A DNA stretch of 64,000 nucleotides from Flavobacterium sp. CS20 (GTDB lineage: Bacteria > Bacteroidota > Bacteroidia > Flavobacteriales > Flavobacteriaceae), in assembly GCF_018080005.1 (NCBI RefSeq), contig NZ_CP073015.1:62001-126000 (forward strand). Direction: 5' to 3'. The notes under the pieces were generated by a model that did no database searches, had not been told where the DNA came from, and worked only from the letters and a program-made list of their open reading frames with translations. Numbering within the stretch: position 1 is the stretch's first letter; every line of letters begins with the position of its first letter. Position numbers and translations under genes: made by a program. Positions 37,811 through 48,008 of this stretch are shown here, in pieces.

Positions 37811-38435
37811 TTTCAATCACAACATCTTCTAACGGGCGTCGCACTTTTTTAAACTTTGAAAAATCATCATCTTGAGCACGATAGCCAATTGGCATTACTA
37901 AAACAGGTTCAATTCTATAAGTATCTAAATTTAATATTGAAGCGTAACTTTTAGCATCAAAACCTTCCATAGGACAGGCATCTATTTTTTCTAAAGCACA
38001 TACAGTAAGCATATTGCCAATGGTCAAATAGGCTTGATTTATTGCCCATTGTTGAAGTTGAGAATCATTTTTATTTAAAAAATCTTCAATTAAAAAATCC
38101 CTGAATGGCTTTAAAATCTCATCAGGAGTTTGACGAATTTGTTTAACCAACTCAAAGTGATTTTCTATAAATACTTGATTGATATTTTTTTCAACACACA
38201 AGACAAACACATGAGAAGCTGTTTTGACTTGTTTTTGGTTATAGCTGGCTTCAAAAAGTTCTTCTTGAATCGTTTTATCAGAAACAACAACAAGTTTTAA
38301 CGGTTGCAACCCGTAAGATGTTGGTGTTAAGTTAAATGCTGTTTTTAAATTATGAATTTTTTCTTCAGGCAATATCTTTTGGCTGTCAAAATATTTTGTA
38401 GCGTAACGCCAATTAAGTGCATCTATGATGTCCAT
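37800..38435 (-). CDS. NAD(P)H-dependent nitroreductase-family oxidoreductase
   Basis: A 211-residue flavoprotein of the NfsB type. It begins MDIIDALNWRYATKYFD (FMN-binding Arg and Lys), then LTPTSYGLQPLKLVVV, CPMEGFDAKSY and the C-terminal RRPLEDVV. It reduces quinones or nitro compounds with NAD(P)H. It converges on ribBA with an 11 bp overlap of stop ends. Confidence 0.88.
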   Translation of the reverse strand: MDIIDALNWRYATKYFDSQKILPEEKIHNLKTAFNLTPTSYGLQPLKLVVVSDKTIQEELFEASYNQKQVKTASHVFVLCVEKNINQVFIENHFELVKQIRQTPDEILKPFRDFLIEDFLNKNDSQLQQWAINQAYLTIGNMLTVCALEKIDACPMEGFDAKSYASILNLDTYRIEPVLVMPIGYRAQDDDFSKFKKVRRPLEDVVIEINN

Positions 38436-38565
38436 AAAAATTTTTTTGCAAAGGTAAATGGATGCGAATTAGAAGATTATCAAATAAATCATAAAATTAA
38501 TTATTAAGGTTTTGCACCAATTTGAATGAAGAGTACCGACGTCCCAGCCTGTTACAGACTGATAT

Positions 38566-38782
38566 TTTAACGTGAGTTTGATATAAATTCCAATAAAATA
38601 TATTCATATAAAATACAGATATTTAATCATTTGTCATGACGACAGAGCGAAGCATGAGCGACGAGACATCTCAGTAGGATGAGATTTCTCCTCATTCTTC
38701 GTTCGAAATGACAAAATTTGTTTACAAAAATATGTGATCATCTGATTTACAGCTTTCAATAAATCGAACTCACGTTATTTTA
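38566..38782. repeat. MITE-like nested palindromic element
   Basis: Outer inverted repeats TTTTAACGTGAGTTTGAT (left) and ATCGAACTCACGTTATTTTA (right) enclose a second palindrome at about 38630-38713, with TTTGTCAT/ATGACAAA ends and GAGCGAAG/CTTCGTTC arms. No ORF is present. It resembles a small non-autonomous transposon holding a REP-type hairpin. It fills most of the 440 bp gap before the oxygenase gene. Confidence 0.6.
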
Positions 38783-38878
38783 AGGATTCCTTATATACGG
38801 GAGACTTTTAAAATAACATTCGGTATTAAAGCTTTGTGGTTAAAATTTATTAAATTAGTAGCTTTAAATTTTATCAAT

Positions 38879-39836
38879 ATGTCAATGACCAGCATACCTA
38901 GCGTCGATTTAAAAAAATTTTTATCAGGCGATGCTCAACAGAAACAATCCTTTGTCGAAGAAATTGGTTCGGCTTACGAAGAAATCGGTTTTGTATCACT
39001 AAAAAATCATTTTTTAGATGAACAATTAATGTCAGATTTATACCGAGAAGTTAAAGCCTTTTTTGATTTACCTGAAGAGACTAAATCTAAATACGAACGA
39101 GAAGAACTTGCTGGCCAACGTGGTTATGTATCTTTTGGAAAAGAACATGCCAAAGGTCAAACAAAGGGTGATTTAAAAGAATTTTGGCATTTTGGTCAAG
39201 AGCCAGAAAAAAATGCTGATTTACCTGAAACCTATCCTGAAAATCTGAAAGTTGAAGAACGCCCTAACTTTTATCCTACAGGGATGAAAGCCTATCGAGC
39301 TTTAGAAAAAACAGGAATTTATGTTTTAAGAGCACTTGCTATATACATCGGTTTAGAAGAAACCTATTTTGACCATTGGGCTAAAAATGGTAATTCTATT
39401 TTAAGACCTATTCATTATCCGCCAATCACTGAAGAACCCAAAGGTGCTGTGAGAGCTGCTCGCTCACGGTGATATCAACCTGATTACACTACTTATGGGA
39501 GCTTCAACAGGTGGATTGCAAGTCAAACGAAAAGACGGTCAATGGATTGATGCCAAACCCGACGAAGATGATTTGGTTATCAATGTAGGCGATATGCTTG
39601 AAAGACATACCAATAACAAATTGCGGTCAACCATTCATCGCGTGATCAATCCGCCACAAGAAGAATGGGATAAGCCTCGATATTCTATTCCTTTTTTTAT
39701 GCATCCGCGTAGTGATATGAAGCTGGATTGTTTACCCCAATGTATTGATAAAAATAATCCGAAACATTACGCTGACATTACGGCTGGAGAATTCCTTAAT
39801 CAAAGACTTGCTGAAATTGGTTTAGCTAAAAAATAA
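38879..39836 (+). pseudogene. 2-oxoglutarate/Fe(II) oxygenase (isopenicillin N synthase-like), frameshifted
   Basis: The ATG at 38879 (MSMTSIPSVDLKKFL) begins an IPNS-like fold. The first part reads to 39472; the second, 39473-39836, has MGASTGGLQVK, the distal His in ERHTNNKLRSTIHRV and the 2OG-binding RYSIPFF. The expected AAAHGDINLITLL, holding the HxD iron ligands, is reached only by skipping one base near 39461 (GCTGCTCGCTCAC). The break is a single extra base in a core gene and may be a sequence error. If intact it would be a cytosolic dioxygenase of unknown substrate. Confidence 0.8.
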
Positions 39837-39839
39837 CCT

Positions 39840-40172
39840 ATGGACTTAAAAGACCAATTACAGAATCTATTTCCAGACCATGAACCAGAGAAAGATGAAG
39901 AATTCAAACCTGAACCTGAAATTGATATTTGGTTACAAGACGAACCTTTGATATGTAAATACGAAAAACGACAAGGCAAACCAAATACCATTATCGAAAA
40001 TTATAACGGTGCTAAAAGTGATTTTAAAAAACTGACAAAATATCTTAAAAAAGCTTGTGGTGTTGGCGGAAGCCATAAAAACGAAACTATCATTATTCAA
40101 GGCGATTACCGAGATGAAATTATGGATATGCTTAAAGATTTAGGGTTTAAAGTTAAACGTGTTGGCGGTTGA
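39840..40172 (+). CDS. SUI1/eIF1-like translation factor
   Basis: A 110-residue protein with an acidic N-terminus and the SUI1 domain: KLTKYLKKACGVGGSHKNE, TIIIQGDYRDEIMDML, FKVKRVGG. Bacterial YciH-type homologues are thought to check start codon choice on the small ribosomal subunit. It is 3 bp after the oxygenase stop and 21 bp before the phosphorylase gene, all in one direction. Confidence 0.88.
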   Translation: MDLKDQLQNLFPDHEPEKDEEFKPEPEIDIWLQDEPLICKYEKRQGKPNTIIENYNGAKSDFKKLTKYLKKACGVGGSHKNETIIIQGDYRDEIMDMLKDLGFKVKRVGG

Positions 40173-40193
40173 TAAAATTTAAAAAATAAAAAT

Positions 40194-41069
40194 ATGACAA
40201 AAATAAAAGACTCAGAACTAATACTTAATCCTGATGGCAGTGTTTACCATCTTAATCTCAAACCTGAAAATATTGCCGATACTATCATAACCGTTGGTGA
40301 TCAAGACCGTGTAGAAAGGGTCTCAAAATACTTTGATAGTATTGTCTTTGAAACTCAAAAACGTGAATTTAAAACCCATACAGGTTTTTATAAGGGCAAA
40401 AAACTCACGGTGATTTCTACTGGTATTGGCATTGACAATATTGACATTGTGATGAACGAACTCGATGCCTTAGTCAATATTGACCTAAAAACCCGACAAA
40501 TTCGAGATAAGCTCAAGTCTCTTAATATTTTTAGAATCGGAACTTCTGGTGGTATTCAAGAATTTGTTGAGTTAGACAATTTTGTTATGGGAAAAGCTGG
40601 ACTGGGTTTTGATGGCTTAATCCATTATTATGAAAATGATATTTCGCAGTCAAAAGCCACAAAGCAATTGATTGAACATCTAAATTTATCCAAATTCAAA
40701 GCCCAACCTTATATCGTTGAATGTAGCGATAAATTGGCTGAAATGTTTGAACATGAAGCTCAAGTTACTTCTGGAATTACTGCCACCAATATCGGTTTTT
40801 ATGGACCTCAAGGCAGAACTCTTCGTTTAAAATTACAAGATAAAGATTTTGTAGATAAACTCACTTCTTTTGAATACAACGGTGCTAAGGTTACTAATAT
40901 GGAAATGGAAACCAGTGCTATATATAGTCTATCTAAAATGTTAGGTCATCATGCGTTATCTATGAATGCTATTATAGCCAACAGAACTCATGGTGAATTT
41001 AGCAAAAACCCTAAGCGAGCTGTAGATAATTTAATCCAATTTACGTTAGATAAACTGTGTAAACTCTAA
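40194..41069 (+). CDS. Nucleoside phosphorylase (uridine phosphorylase-like)
   Basis: A 291-residue enzyme of the PNP/UDP family, splitting nucleosides with phosphate. Blocks seen: IITVGDQDRVERVSKYF at the phosphate site, FRIGTSGGIQEFV, and VTNMEMETSAIYSLSKML with the ribose-binding Met-Glu-Met. The length fits uridine phosphorylase-like members of Bacteroidota. The stop overlaps the convergent lipoprotein gene by 4 bp. Confidence 0.88.
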   Translation: MTKIKDSELILNPDGSVYHLNLKPENIADTIITVGDQDRVERVSKYFDSIVFETQKREFKTHTGFYKGKKLTVISTGIGIDNIDIVMNELDALVNIDLKTRQIRDKLKSLNIFRIGTSGGIQEFVELDNFVMGKAGLGFDGLIHYYENDISQSKATKQLIEHLNLSKFKAQPYIVECSDKLAEMFEHEAQVTSGITATNIGFYGPQGRTLRLKLQDKDFVDKLTSFEYNGAKVTNMEMETSAIYSLSKMLGHHALSMNAIIANRTHGEFSKNPKRAVDNLIQFTLDKLCKL

Positions 41070-41560
41070 AGTTCAACTTGGGTTTCAATAGCTTTAACTT
41101 TCATATCTCTTTTTGACTCGTATTCAAATTTGAGATGATAGCCTCCTTTTTGTTTTTGAATATCAAGTTGACCTTGTTGGATAAGTTCATAACCCGCATC
41201 TCTGCAAAAACAAGACTTTTGGGTAAAAACCTTGGCATTTGAAAGGTCTTTGTTTGATAGTGATAGATTTTTAGCGTCTTTAGGCACTTGAAAGTAAAAC
41301 GTTTCTACGTAACTATCATCTGCAATATTGGCTTGGTCTTTATACTTATATGTATATTTTATGATGTGGTAATTATCATCAGATTTGGTGTTAATATAAA
41401 TTTCACCAATACTGTCTTCTAATAATTTTATAGACTGATTTTTAAGAATTTCAGTGTTGCATTCGTATCCTTTTGGACATTCAGGTGTCTCTTGAATGGT
41501 GTTTAAACTTTTACAAGATAAAACAGAAAACAAAACAATAAACATTAAATATTTTAGCAT
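41066..41560 (-). CDS. Small lipoprotein of unknown function
   Basis: 164 residues with lipobox VLSC (Cys16). The mature part has Cys pairs (CPKGYEC and CFCRDAGYEL), suggesting disulfides, and a beta-rich C-terminus. No family was recognised. It is convergent with the phosphorylase gene. The 290 bp upstream of it, before the photolyase gene, hold no other gene and must contain both divergent promoters. Confidence 0.6.
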   Translation of the reverse strand: MLKYLMFIVLFSVLSCKSLNTIQETPECPKGYECNTEILKNQSIKLLEDSIGEIYINTKSDDNYHIIKYTYKYKDQANIADDSYVETFYFQVPKDAKNLSLSNKDLSNAKVFTQKSCFCRDAGYELIQQGQLDIQKQKGGYHLKFEYESKRDMKVKAIETQVEL

Positions 41561-41848
41561 TTTAATTTTTTGAGTAAAACTAAAGATTTATTCTAATTGT
41601 GAATTCACATCTTTTAAATAATAACAATTGTTTAATTATATATATTTTATATTAAACAAAAGAAATAATACTTTTGAATTATGAAATTTGAAGCTTAATC
41701 AAAATTGGCAGACAAAACTTATACTGTTTAATTGATAAAAATATTTTGCACAACAGATGATAATTACTTAACAACTTCACAATGGCAATGTAAACATATT
41801 TATTTTAAGAAAGTGATGATTATTTTAAGATTAAAAATGGGTTAAATA

Positions 41849-43156
41849 ATGAGTAAAGTTAATGTATTTTGGTTTAGACGAGATTTGAGATTAAATGACA
41901 ATGCGGGACTTTATCAAGCCTTGAAGTCAGATAATCCTGTTTTGCCTATATTTATTTATGATAGAAACATCATAGATGAATTGCCAAAAGACGATGCAAG
42001 ACTGACTTTTATTTTCAATACACTTCAAAATATTAATGAAACTTTAAAAGAAAAGCACAACTCTTCAATAGCGTTTTATCACGGAAAATCAGATGAGGTT
42101 TTTAAAAATATAATAAATGAGTATGAAATTGATACCGTTTATACCAATCGCGATTATGAGCCTTATGCTAAAGAACGTGATAGGCAAATTGAAAGCATTT
42201 TAAATCAAAATGATATATCATTTAAAACCTATAAAGATTTAGTCGTATTTGAAAAAGATGAACTTGTAAAAAATGATGGTAAACCTTATTTAGTTTTTAC
42301 TCCCTATATGAAAAAATGGAAGAAAACTTTTAAAGATGTTGACTTGCCAAATTATCCATCAGAAAATCATCTTGGCAACTTAATTCAAAGCAAAAATTTA
42401 CCACATTTAAGTTTAGAAGATATGGGTTATAAACCGTCTTCAATTAAAGTTCCTGGTTATAATTTATCTATAGATTTAATTGAAAATTATGAAATGACAA
42501 GAGATAAACCTTCAATAAATGGAACTTCCAGGTTAAGTCCTTATTTAAGATTTGGTTTGGTAGGTTATCGCGAAGTCATGTCGAAAGCTTTGTCTGCAAA
42601 AAATGAAACCTTTCTCAACGAGCTCATTTGGCGAGAATTTTATATGATGATTTTATTTCACTATCCCAAATCTATTGGCCATGCTTTTAAGAAAAAATAC
42701 GACCGCATTAAATGGCGAAATAATGAAAAAGAATTTGAAAAATGGAAAAACGGCCAAACGGGATATCCCATTGTAGATGCAGGAATGCGACAACTCAACG
42801 AAACGGGTTGGATGCACAACCGAGTCAGAATGATTGTGGGCAGTTTTTTATGTAAACATTTGTTGATAGATTGGCGTTGGGGCGAAGCTTATTTTGCCGA
42901 AAAACTCCTTGACTATGAACTATCTTCAAATGTTGGTGGCTGGCAGTGGGTTGCTGGCTCTGGTGTAGATGCGGCACCATATTTCAGAATTTTTAATCCT
43001 TATAGCCAAGCGGATAAATTTGATAAAGACAAAAAATATATCAAAAAATGGGTGACAGAATTTGAAACCGAAGATTATCCAAACCCCATAATTAGTCATA
43101 AAAAAGCAAGAGAGCGATGTTTAGAAACTTATAAAACCGCTTTAAAGGAAGTATAA
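41849..43156 (+). CDS. phr: Deoxyribodipyrimidine photolyase (CPD photolyase)
   Basis: A 435-residue flavoprotein repairing UV pyrimidine dimers with light. The N-terminal antenna-binding fold begins VFWFRRDLRLNDN. The FAD domain has GTSRLSPYLRFG, WREFYMMILFHYP, GYPIVDAGMRQL, MHNRVRMIVGSFL and NVGGWQWVAGSG with the terminal AAPYFRIFNP. All these are intact and length is normal for class I photolyases. Confidence 0.93.
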   Translation: MSKVNVFWFRRDLRLNDNAGLYQALKSDNPVLPIFIYDRNIIDELPKDDARLTFIFNTLQNINETLKEKHNSSIAFYHGKSDEVFKNIINEYEIDTVYTNRDYEPYAKERDRQIESILNQNDISFKTYKDLVVFEKDELVKNDGKPYLVFTPYMKKWKKTFKDVDLPNYPSENHLGNLIQSKNLPHLSLEDMGYKPSSIKVPGYNLSIDLIENYEMTRDKPSINGTSRLSPYLRFGLVGYREVMSKALSAKNETFLNELIWREFYMMILFHYPKSIGHAFKKKYDRIKWRNNEKEFEKWKNGQTGYPIVDAGMRQLNETGWMHNRVRMIVGSFLCKHLLIDWRWGEAYFAEKLLDYELSSNVGGWQWVAGSGVDAAPYFRIFNPYSQADKFDKDKKYIKKWVTEFETEDYPNPIISHKKARERCLETYKTALKEV

Positions 43157-43268
43157 TAAATTTCTAATTAACCCATTGAATACATGATTTGGTAGAATAT
43201 GTTTTGCCTTTGTGCATATGTTTTGAATTGTAATCATTGATTTTGGTTAGTGGTATTTTTATGATGTT

Positions 43269-43706
43269 TTAGTTGTAGTATTGATTGTTATCAAGACCAG
43301 AAATTGAAAGTTTGTAATCTAATATTTTTCTCATAAATTTATGAATATGCTTTTCATTGGCTTTGATTTTTACAAAATATTCATCCATATAAATGGAATA
43401 CTGTTCAGATTTTTCTTTATAAATATGAAGTTTTCTGTAAGGAATCACTAAGGCATAGGTTTCTAACAAAGACTTAAAATTCAAAATAATACCTTGAGGT
43501 CTCATTTCAATATTACAAACATTTCTATGATTATCTAAAACAAGTAAATTATGAATTTTTTGATTAGTAGATTCTATAATCAACTTTCCAGAACCAATGC
43601 CACCTAATTTAATCCGATCTTTAAAGGAAAATGCTTTACCAACACTTTCATCAATTTGCGACTTTATTTTTGGTTTATTATAAGAAACATTTAATAGCAT
43701 AATCAT
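43269..43706 (-). CDS. Conserved flavobacterial protein of unknown function
   Basis: 145 residues, soluble, beta-rich in the middle (NLLVLDNHRNVCNIEMRPQG, ALVIPYRKLHIYKE) with a basic helical end. The layout resembles small PH-like or lipid-binding folds, but no family is recognised. A second start (MLLNVSYNK) 6 bp downstream is equally possible. It is transcribed away from argS. Confidence 0.5.
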   Translation of the reverse strand: MIMLLNVSYNKPKIKSQIDESVGKAFSFKDRIKLGGIGSGKLIIESTNQKIHNLLVLDNHRNVCNIEMRPQGIILNFKSLLETYALVIPYRKLHIYKEKSEQYSIYMDEYFVKIKANEKHIHKFMRKILDYKLSISGLDNNQYYN

Positions 43707-43793
43707 TTTTTTTGTAAGTTAAAAAAAATCAAAAAATACCATGCTGTAAAGCTCTATTTTTTAGATTATATTTGCCTTTGTAAAAAATTATGT

Positions 43794-45563
43794 ATGCAAT
43801 TTGAGCAAGTAGTTATACCACACTTAAAAGAATTTTTTAAAAGCAAGTATCAAAAAGATATTGTTGAGTTTGAATTTCAGCAAACCCGAAAAGAATTTGA
43901 AGGTGATATAACTTTAGTAGTATTTCCATTATTGAGATACATCAAGACTAATCCTCAAGAATTGGCTAATAATATAGGTCAGCATTTAAAAGACAATTTA
44001 TCAGAAATTAAATCTTATAATGTTATTAAAGGTTTTTTAAATATAGAATTGCATTCTTCATATCACCTGTCTGTTTTAGAAGATATTTATTCTCAATCAG
44101 AATATGGTAAACAACCAGATATGGCTCAAAAAGTGATGGTTGAATTTTCATCACCAAACACAAACAAGCCTTTGCATTTAGGGCATGTGAGAAATATTAC
44201 CTTAGGTTTTGCCTTGGCTCAGATTTTAGAATATGCTGGTTTTGAAGTCTATAAAACTCAAATCATCAACGACCGAGGTATTCATATTTGCAAGTCAATG
44301 CTAGCTTGGCAGAAATTTGGTCACGATGAAACACCAGAAACATCAGGAATGAAAGGCGATCATTTTGTCGGTAAATATTATGTTCGTTTTGATTTGGCTT
44401 ACAAAAAACAAATTCAAGAACTGATTGACAAAGGTATTCCCAAAGATGAAGCAAAAGTTAGAGCTCCCATTATGTTAGAAGCTCAAGAAATGCTTAAGCT
44501 ATGGGAGAATGGCGATGCTGAAGTAACCTCTTTGTGGAACAAAATGAACCAGTGGGTTTATGATGGTTTTAATGAAACATACAAACGTTTGGGAGTATAT
44601 TTTGATAAAAATTACTACGAAAGTGAGACTTACCTCTTAGGGAAAGATATCATTTTAGAAGGTTTGAACAAAGGCGTGTTTTATAAAAAATTAGACGGAA
44701 GTGTTTGGATTGATTTAAGCGATGAAGGTCTTGACGAAAAAATAGTCTTAAGAGCTGATGGAACAGCCGTTTACATGACTCAAGATATTGGAACAGCGGT
44801 AAAACGTGTTGAAGATTACGATATCAATAGAATGATTTATACCGTTGGTAATGAGCAAGATTATCATTTTAAAGTCCTGTTTTTAATTTTAAAAAAATTA
44901 GGATATACTTGGGCAGACAATTTATATCATTTGAGTTATGGAATGGTAGATTTGCCAAGTGGTAAAATGAAAAGTAGAGAAGGAACCGTTGTAGATGCTG
45001 ATGATTTAATGAATGATATGAAGTTAACCGCTAAAACCATATCAGAAGAACACGGTAAGCTTGATGATTATGATGAGGATGAAAAAAATAAACTTTACCA
45101 CACAATTGGATTAGGAGCACTTAAATATTTTATCTTAAAAGTTGACCCTAAAAAACGCATCGTGTTTAATCCTGATGAATCTGTTGATTTTCAAGGCAAT
45201 ACGGGACCATTCATTCAATATACTTATGCCAGAATACAATCTATTTTAAGACAGTTCAAAGGAAGCACTACTCAAAAACTTGCCAAGATTGACTTACACG
45301 ACAAAGAAAAAGAGTTGATCAAAATATTAGAACAATTTCCAGACATTATCCAGCAGTCAGCTGAACAGTATAGCCCTGCTATTTTGGCAAATTATACTTA
45401 TGAATTGGTTAAAGCATTTAATTCTTTTTATCAAAATTTAAGCATCTTAGGAGCTGATAAACAAGAACAAAAAATATTGAGAGTAAAACTTGCTACTTCA
45501 ACTTCAAAAGTCATTAAAACCGCTTTTAACTTGCTTGGAATTGAAATGCCTGAACGCATGTGA
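43794..45563 (+). CDS. argS: Arginyl-tRNA synthetase
   Basis: A 589-residue class I aminoacyl-tRNA synthetase. The HIGH-type motif is HLGH in NKPLHLGHVRNI and the KMSKS-type loop is KMKSREG. The N-terminal Add-1 domain and the C-terminal DALR anticodon-binding domain (SPAILANYTYELVKAFNSFY) are present. Frame intact and length normal. Confidence 0.95.
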   Translation: MQFEQVVIPHLKEFFKSKYQKDIVEFEFQQTRKEFEGDITLVVFPLLRYIKTNPQELANNIGQHLKDNLSEIKSYNVIKGFLNIELHSSYHLSVLEDIYSQSEYGKQPDMAQKVMVEFSSPNTNKPLHLGHVRNITLGFALAQILEYAGFEVYKTQIINDRGIHICKSMLAWQKFGHDETPETSGMKGDHFVGKYYVRFDLAYKKQIQELIDKGIPKDEAKVRAPIMLEAQEMLKLWENGDAEVTSLWNKMNQWVYDGFNETYKRLGVYFDKNYYESETYLLGKDIILEGLNKGVFYKKLDGSVWIDLSDEGLDEKIVLRADGTAVYMTQDIGTAVKRVEDYDINRMIYTVGNEQDYHFKVLFLILKKLGYTWADNLYHLSYGMVDLPSGKMKSREGTVVDADDLMNDMKLTAKTISEEHGKLDDYDEDEKNKLYHTIGLGALKYFILKVDPKKRIVFNPDESVDFQGNTGPFIQYTYARIQSILRQFKGSTTQKLAKIDLHDKEKELIKILEQFPDIIQQSAEQYSPAILANYTYELVKAFNSFYQNLSILGADKQEQKILRVKLATSTSKVIKTAFNLLGIEMPERM

Positions 45564-45631
45564 TTTTTGATAATAACCTTATTGCTTTTAATTTGAGAAA
45601 ATTGGCGGGTTTATAATCTTGACAATATAAG

Positions 45632-47410
45632 ATGTCCATTATGAATAGAATTCAATTTTATAGTTCACAGATAGAACAATATCACCAATCGATAAAAGTA
45701 TTAAAACGAAAACTATTATACATCAGTCTTGTCAGAATTGCAGTTTTTGTAACAATCGCCACTGGTATTTATTTTTTATGGTCTTCTATAAATATAGTGG
45801 TATTGCTGGTTTTGGTTTTTGCAGGCTTATTTATTTTTTTAATCAAAAAGCAACTAAAACTCAAAAATGAATTAAAAAAAATTAGACTACTCGTAACAAT
45901 AAATAAAAATGAAATTTTAGCCTTAAAAGGCGATATTAGTCATTTTAAAAATGGTAGTGCATACAAAGATTCAACACATGCATTTGCTGATGATATTGAT
46001 TTGTTTGGTGAACATTCCTTTTTTCAATTCATAAATAGAACTGCTCTGATACAGGGTGAAATCAAGTTGACCAAATATTTAAAAAGTAATTCTATAAGCA
46101 ACATATCAAATAAGCAAAAAGCAGTTCAAGAATTAAGCAATCTGATAAAGTTTAGGCAAAATTTTACAGCAGAAGCATTAGCCTTAGACAAACAAGATAG
46201 GTCAGAAGAAATTCTTAAAACCCTATCAACTCATCGTAATTTTATACCAAAATATTTTAATATTTTATCGATTTTGTTCAGTCTGATTTCAATTTCGGTT
46301 TTATCGTTATTTATATTTGACTTCATCAATTTTAAGCAAGTCTTACTTTGGTTTTTTATTGGTTTAGGTCTAACGGGAATATATTTAAAAAAAATTAATG
46401 TACTATCTCTAACAACGGCTAAGGCACAAAATCTTTTTAGGCAATATCAAAAACTTATCCAAGCTATAGAAGCTCAAAGTTTTAAATCTCAGAATTTAAA
46501 TTTTAAACAATCCTTACTGAAATCTGATCAAAGACAAGCTTCTCAATTGATGAAGTCTTTCTCACAACATATTGATGCGTTAGAACAAAGGCAAAATATG
46601 ATGTTAGGTGTTGTTTTAAATGCTTTTTTTCTGTGGGATATTCGGCAGTGTTTAAAAATTGAACGTTGGTTAGATCAACATAAAAATGAACTTAAAGCAT
46701 GGTTTGATGTCATTGCCTATTTTGATGCCCAAAACAGCTTAGCAAACTTGGCATACAATCAAACCGAGTTTGTTTTTCCAAAAATAAATCTTTCAGATTC
46801 ATATATTATTGAATGTGAATCGGCAACACATCCGTTAATTCCAGATAAACAAGCAGTTAGAAATAGTTTTGCTATACAAGATAATGATTTTTTAATAATC
46901 ACTGGAGCTAATATGGCTGGCAAAAGCACTTTTTTAAGAACTGTATCTTTGATGATTGTCATGGCTAATATAGGTTTGCCAGTTTGTGCTAAGTCTTGTC
47001 TGTATAGACCAATTAAATTGATTACGAGTATGCGTACATCAGATTCTTTAACCGATGATTCCTCTTACTTTTTTTCTGAACTTACCCGTTTAAAAACTAT
47101 TGTAGAGCATTTAAAAAACGATTCGTATTTTGTGATACTTGACGAAATTCTTAAAGGAACAAATTCTCATGACAAAGCTAAAGGTTCAAAACAGTTTATT
47201 AAAAAATTAGCATCGACTAATAGCACAGGGATAGTAGCAACGCATGATTTGAGTTTATGTAGCCTTTCCAAAAAATTAGAAAATGTCAAAAATTACTATT
47301 TTGATGCTCAAATTATTGATGATGAATTGTATTTTGATTATAGTCTGAAAGAAGGCGTTTGCCAAAACATGAATGCCTCATTTCTGTTAAAGAAAATGGG
47401 GATTGTATAA
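45632..47410 (+). CDS. MutS-like ATPase with N-terminal membrane helices
   Basis: A 592-residue protein. Two helices near residues 28-75 suggest membrane attachment, unlike repair MutS. The middle is the MutS core helical region. The C-terminal ATPase has Walker A GANMAGKSTFLRT, the SLTDDSSYFFSEL block and Walker B FVILDEILKGTNS. There are no mismatch-recognition or connector domains, as in the short MutS-like group of Bacteroidota. Its role is unknown. Confidence 0.85.
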   Translation: MSIMNRIQFYSSQIEQYHQSIKVLKRKLLYISLVRIAVFVTIATGIYFLWSSINIVVLLVLVFAGLFIFLIKKQLKLKNELKKIRLLVTINKNEILALKGDISHFKNGSAYKDSTHAFADDIDLFGEHSFFQFINRTALIQGEIKLTKYLKSNSISNISNKQKAVQELSNLIKFRQNFTAEALALDKQDRSEEILKTLSTHRNFIPKYFNILSILFSLISISVLSLFIFDFINFKQVLLWFFIGLGLTGIYLKKINVLSLTTAKAQNLFRQYQKLIQAIEAQSFKSQNLNFKQSLLKSDQRQASQLMKSFSQHIDALEQRQNMMLGVVLNAFFLWDIRQCLKIERWLDQHKNELKAWFDVIAYFDAQNSLANLAYNQTEFVFPKINLSDSYIIECESATHPLIPDKQAVRNSFAIQDNDFLIITGANMAGKSTFLRTVSLMIVMANIGLPVCAKSCLYRPIKLITSMRTSDSLTDDSSYFFSELTRLKTIVEHLKNDSYFVILDEILKGTNSHDKAKGSKQFIKKLASTNSTGIVATHDLSLCSLSKKLENVKNYYFDAQIIDDELYFDYSLKEGVCQNMNASFLLKKMGIV

Positions 47411-47473
47411 TTTTTTTTTGAATCAAAACAACAGGATTTCAAACAATTTTGCCCTGAATAGTTCAAATCATAG

Positions 47474-47517
47474 CCAAGGCACAAATAGTCTTCCTTTTTT
47501 AGACTTTTGTGCCTTGG
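47474..47517. terminator. Bidirectional terminator between convergent genes
   Basis: An 18 bp stem CCAAGGCACAAATAGTCT pairing with AGACTTTTGTGCCTTGG (one mismatch) around a TCCTTTTTT loop. It lies between the MutS-like gene (+) and the DUF3276 gene (-), so it can stop both. Confidence 0.75.
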
Positions 47518-47554
47518 GTTTAATTTATAGAAATATTTTTTAAAGACCGCTTAT

Positions 47555-47941
47555 TTATATGTCGTCAAAGTTAACATCTGTGTATTTTTCTGCTTGGGTT
47601 GTGGTTTTTTCAGATCCGTTTGAGCTGTTATCTTCAAGTTTTTTGTCATAGTTAGGTTGATGTCTTTCGCTAATGACTACTTCACCTTTTTCGTCGATTA
47701 TAAATTGTGTTGCATCTTCTAAAGCGGTTTTAAAATCTTCAAAATCTTCTTTGTACAGATAAATTTTGTGTTTTCTGTAAAAAAAAGATCCATCATCATT
47801 TGTAAACTTTTTACTTTCAGTGATGGTTAGGTAATAATCGCCAGCTTTAGTTTCTCTAACATCAAAAAAATAAGTGCGTCTTCCAGCTCTAATAACGCGT
47901 TCAAAAATATCTTCATTTGGTCGTTCTGCCTTTTCACTCAT
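47555..47941 (-). CDS. DUF3276 (PUR-alpha-like) nucleic acid-binding protein
   Basis: About 128 residues from ATG 47941 (MSEKAERPNEDIFERV). An upstream ATG at 48001 adds 20 residues of unlike composition. The PUR domain reads VIRAGRRTYFFDVRETKAGD and YYLTITESKKF. The family binds single-stranded nucleic acid. The acidic tail ends DVNFDDI. Its function in flavobacteria is not established. Confidence 0.8.
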   Translation of the reverse strand: MSEKAERPNEDIFERVIRAGRRTYFFDVRETKAGDYYLTITESKKFTNDDGSFFYRKHKIYLYKEDFEDFKTALEDATQFIIDEKGEVVISERHQPNYDKKLEDNSSNGSEKTTTQAEKYTDVNFDDI

Positions 47942-48008
47942 AATTAAATTGTTTTTGTTGATTACAGTGTCAAAAGTCTTAAAAAAATTAACATAAGACA
48001 AACATTAT

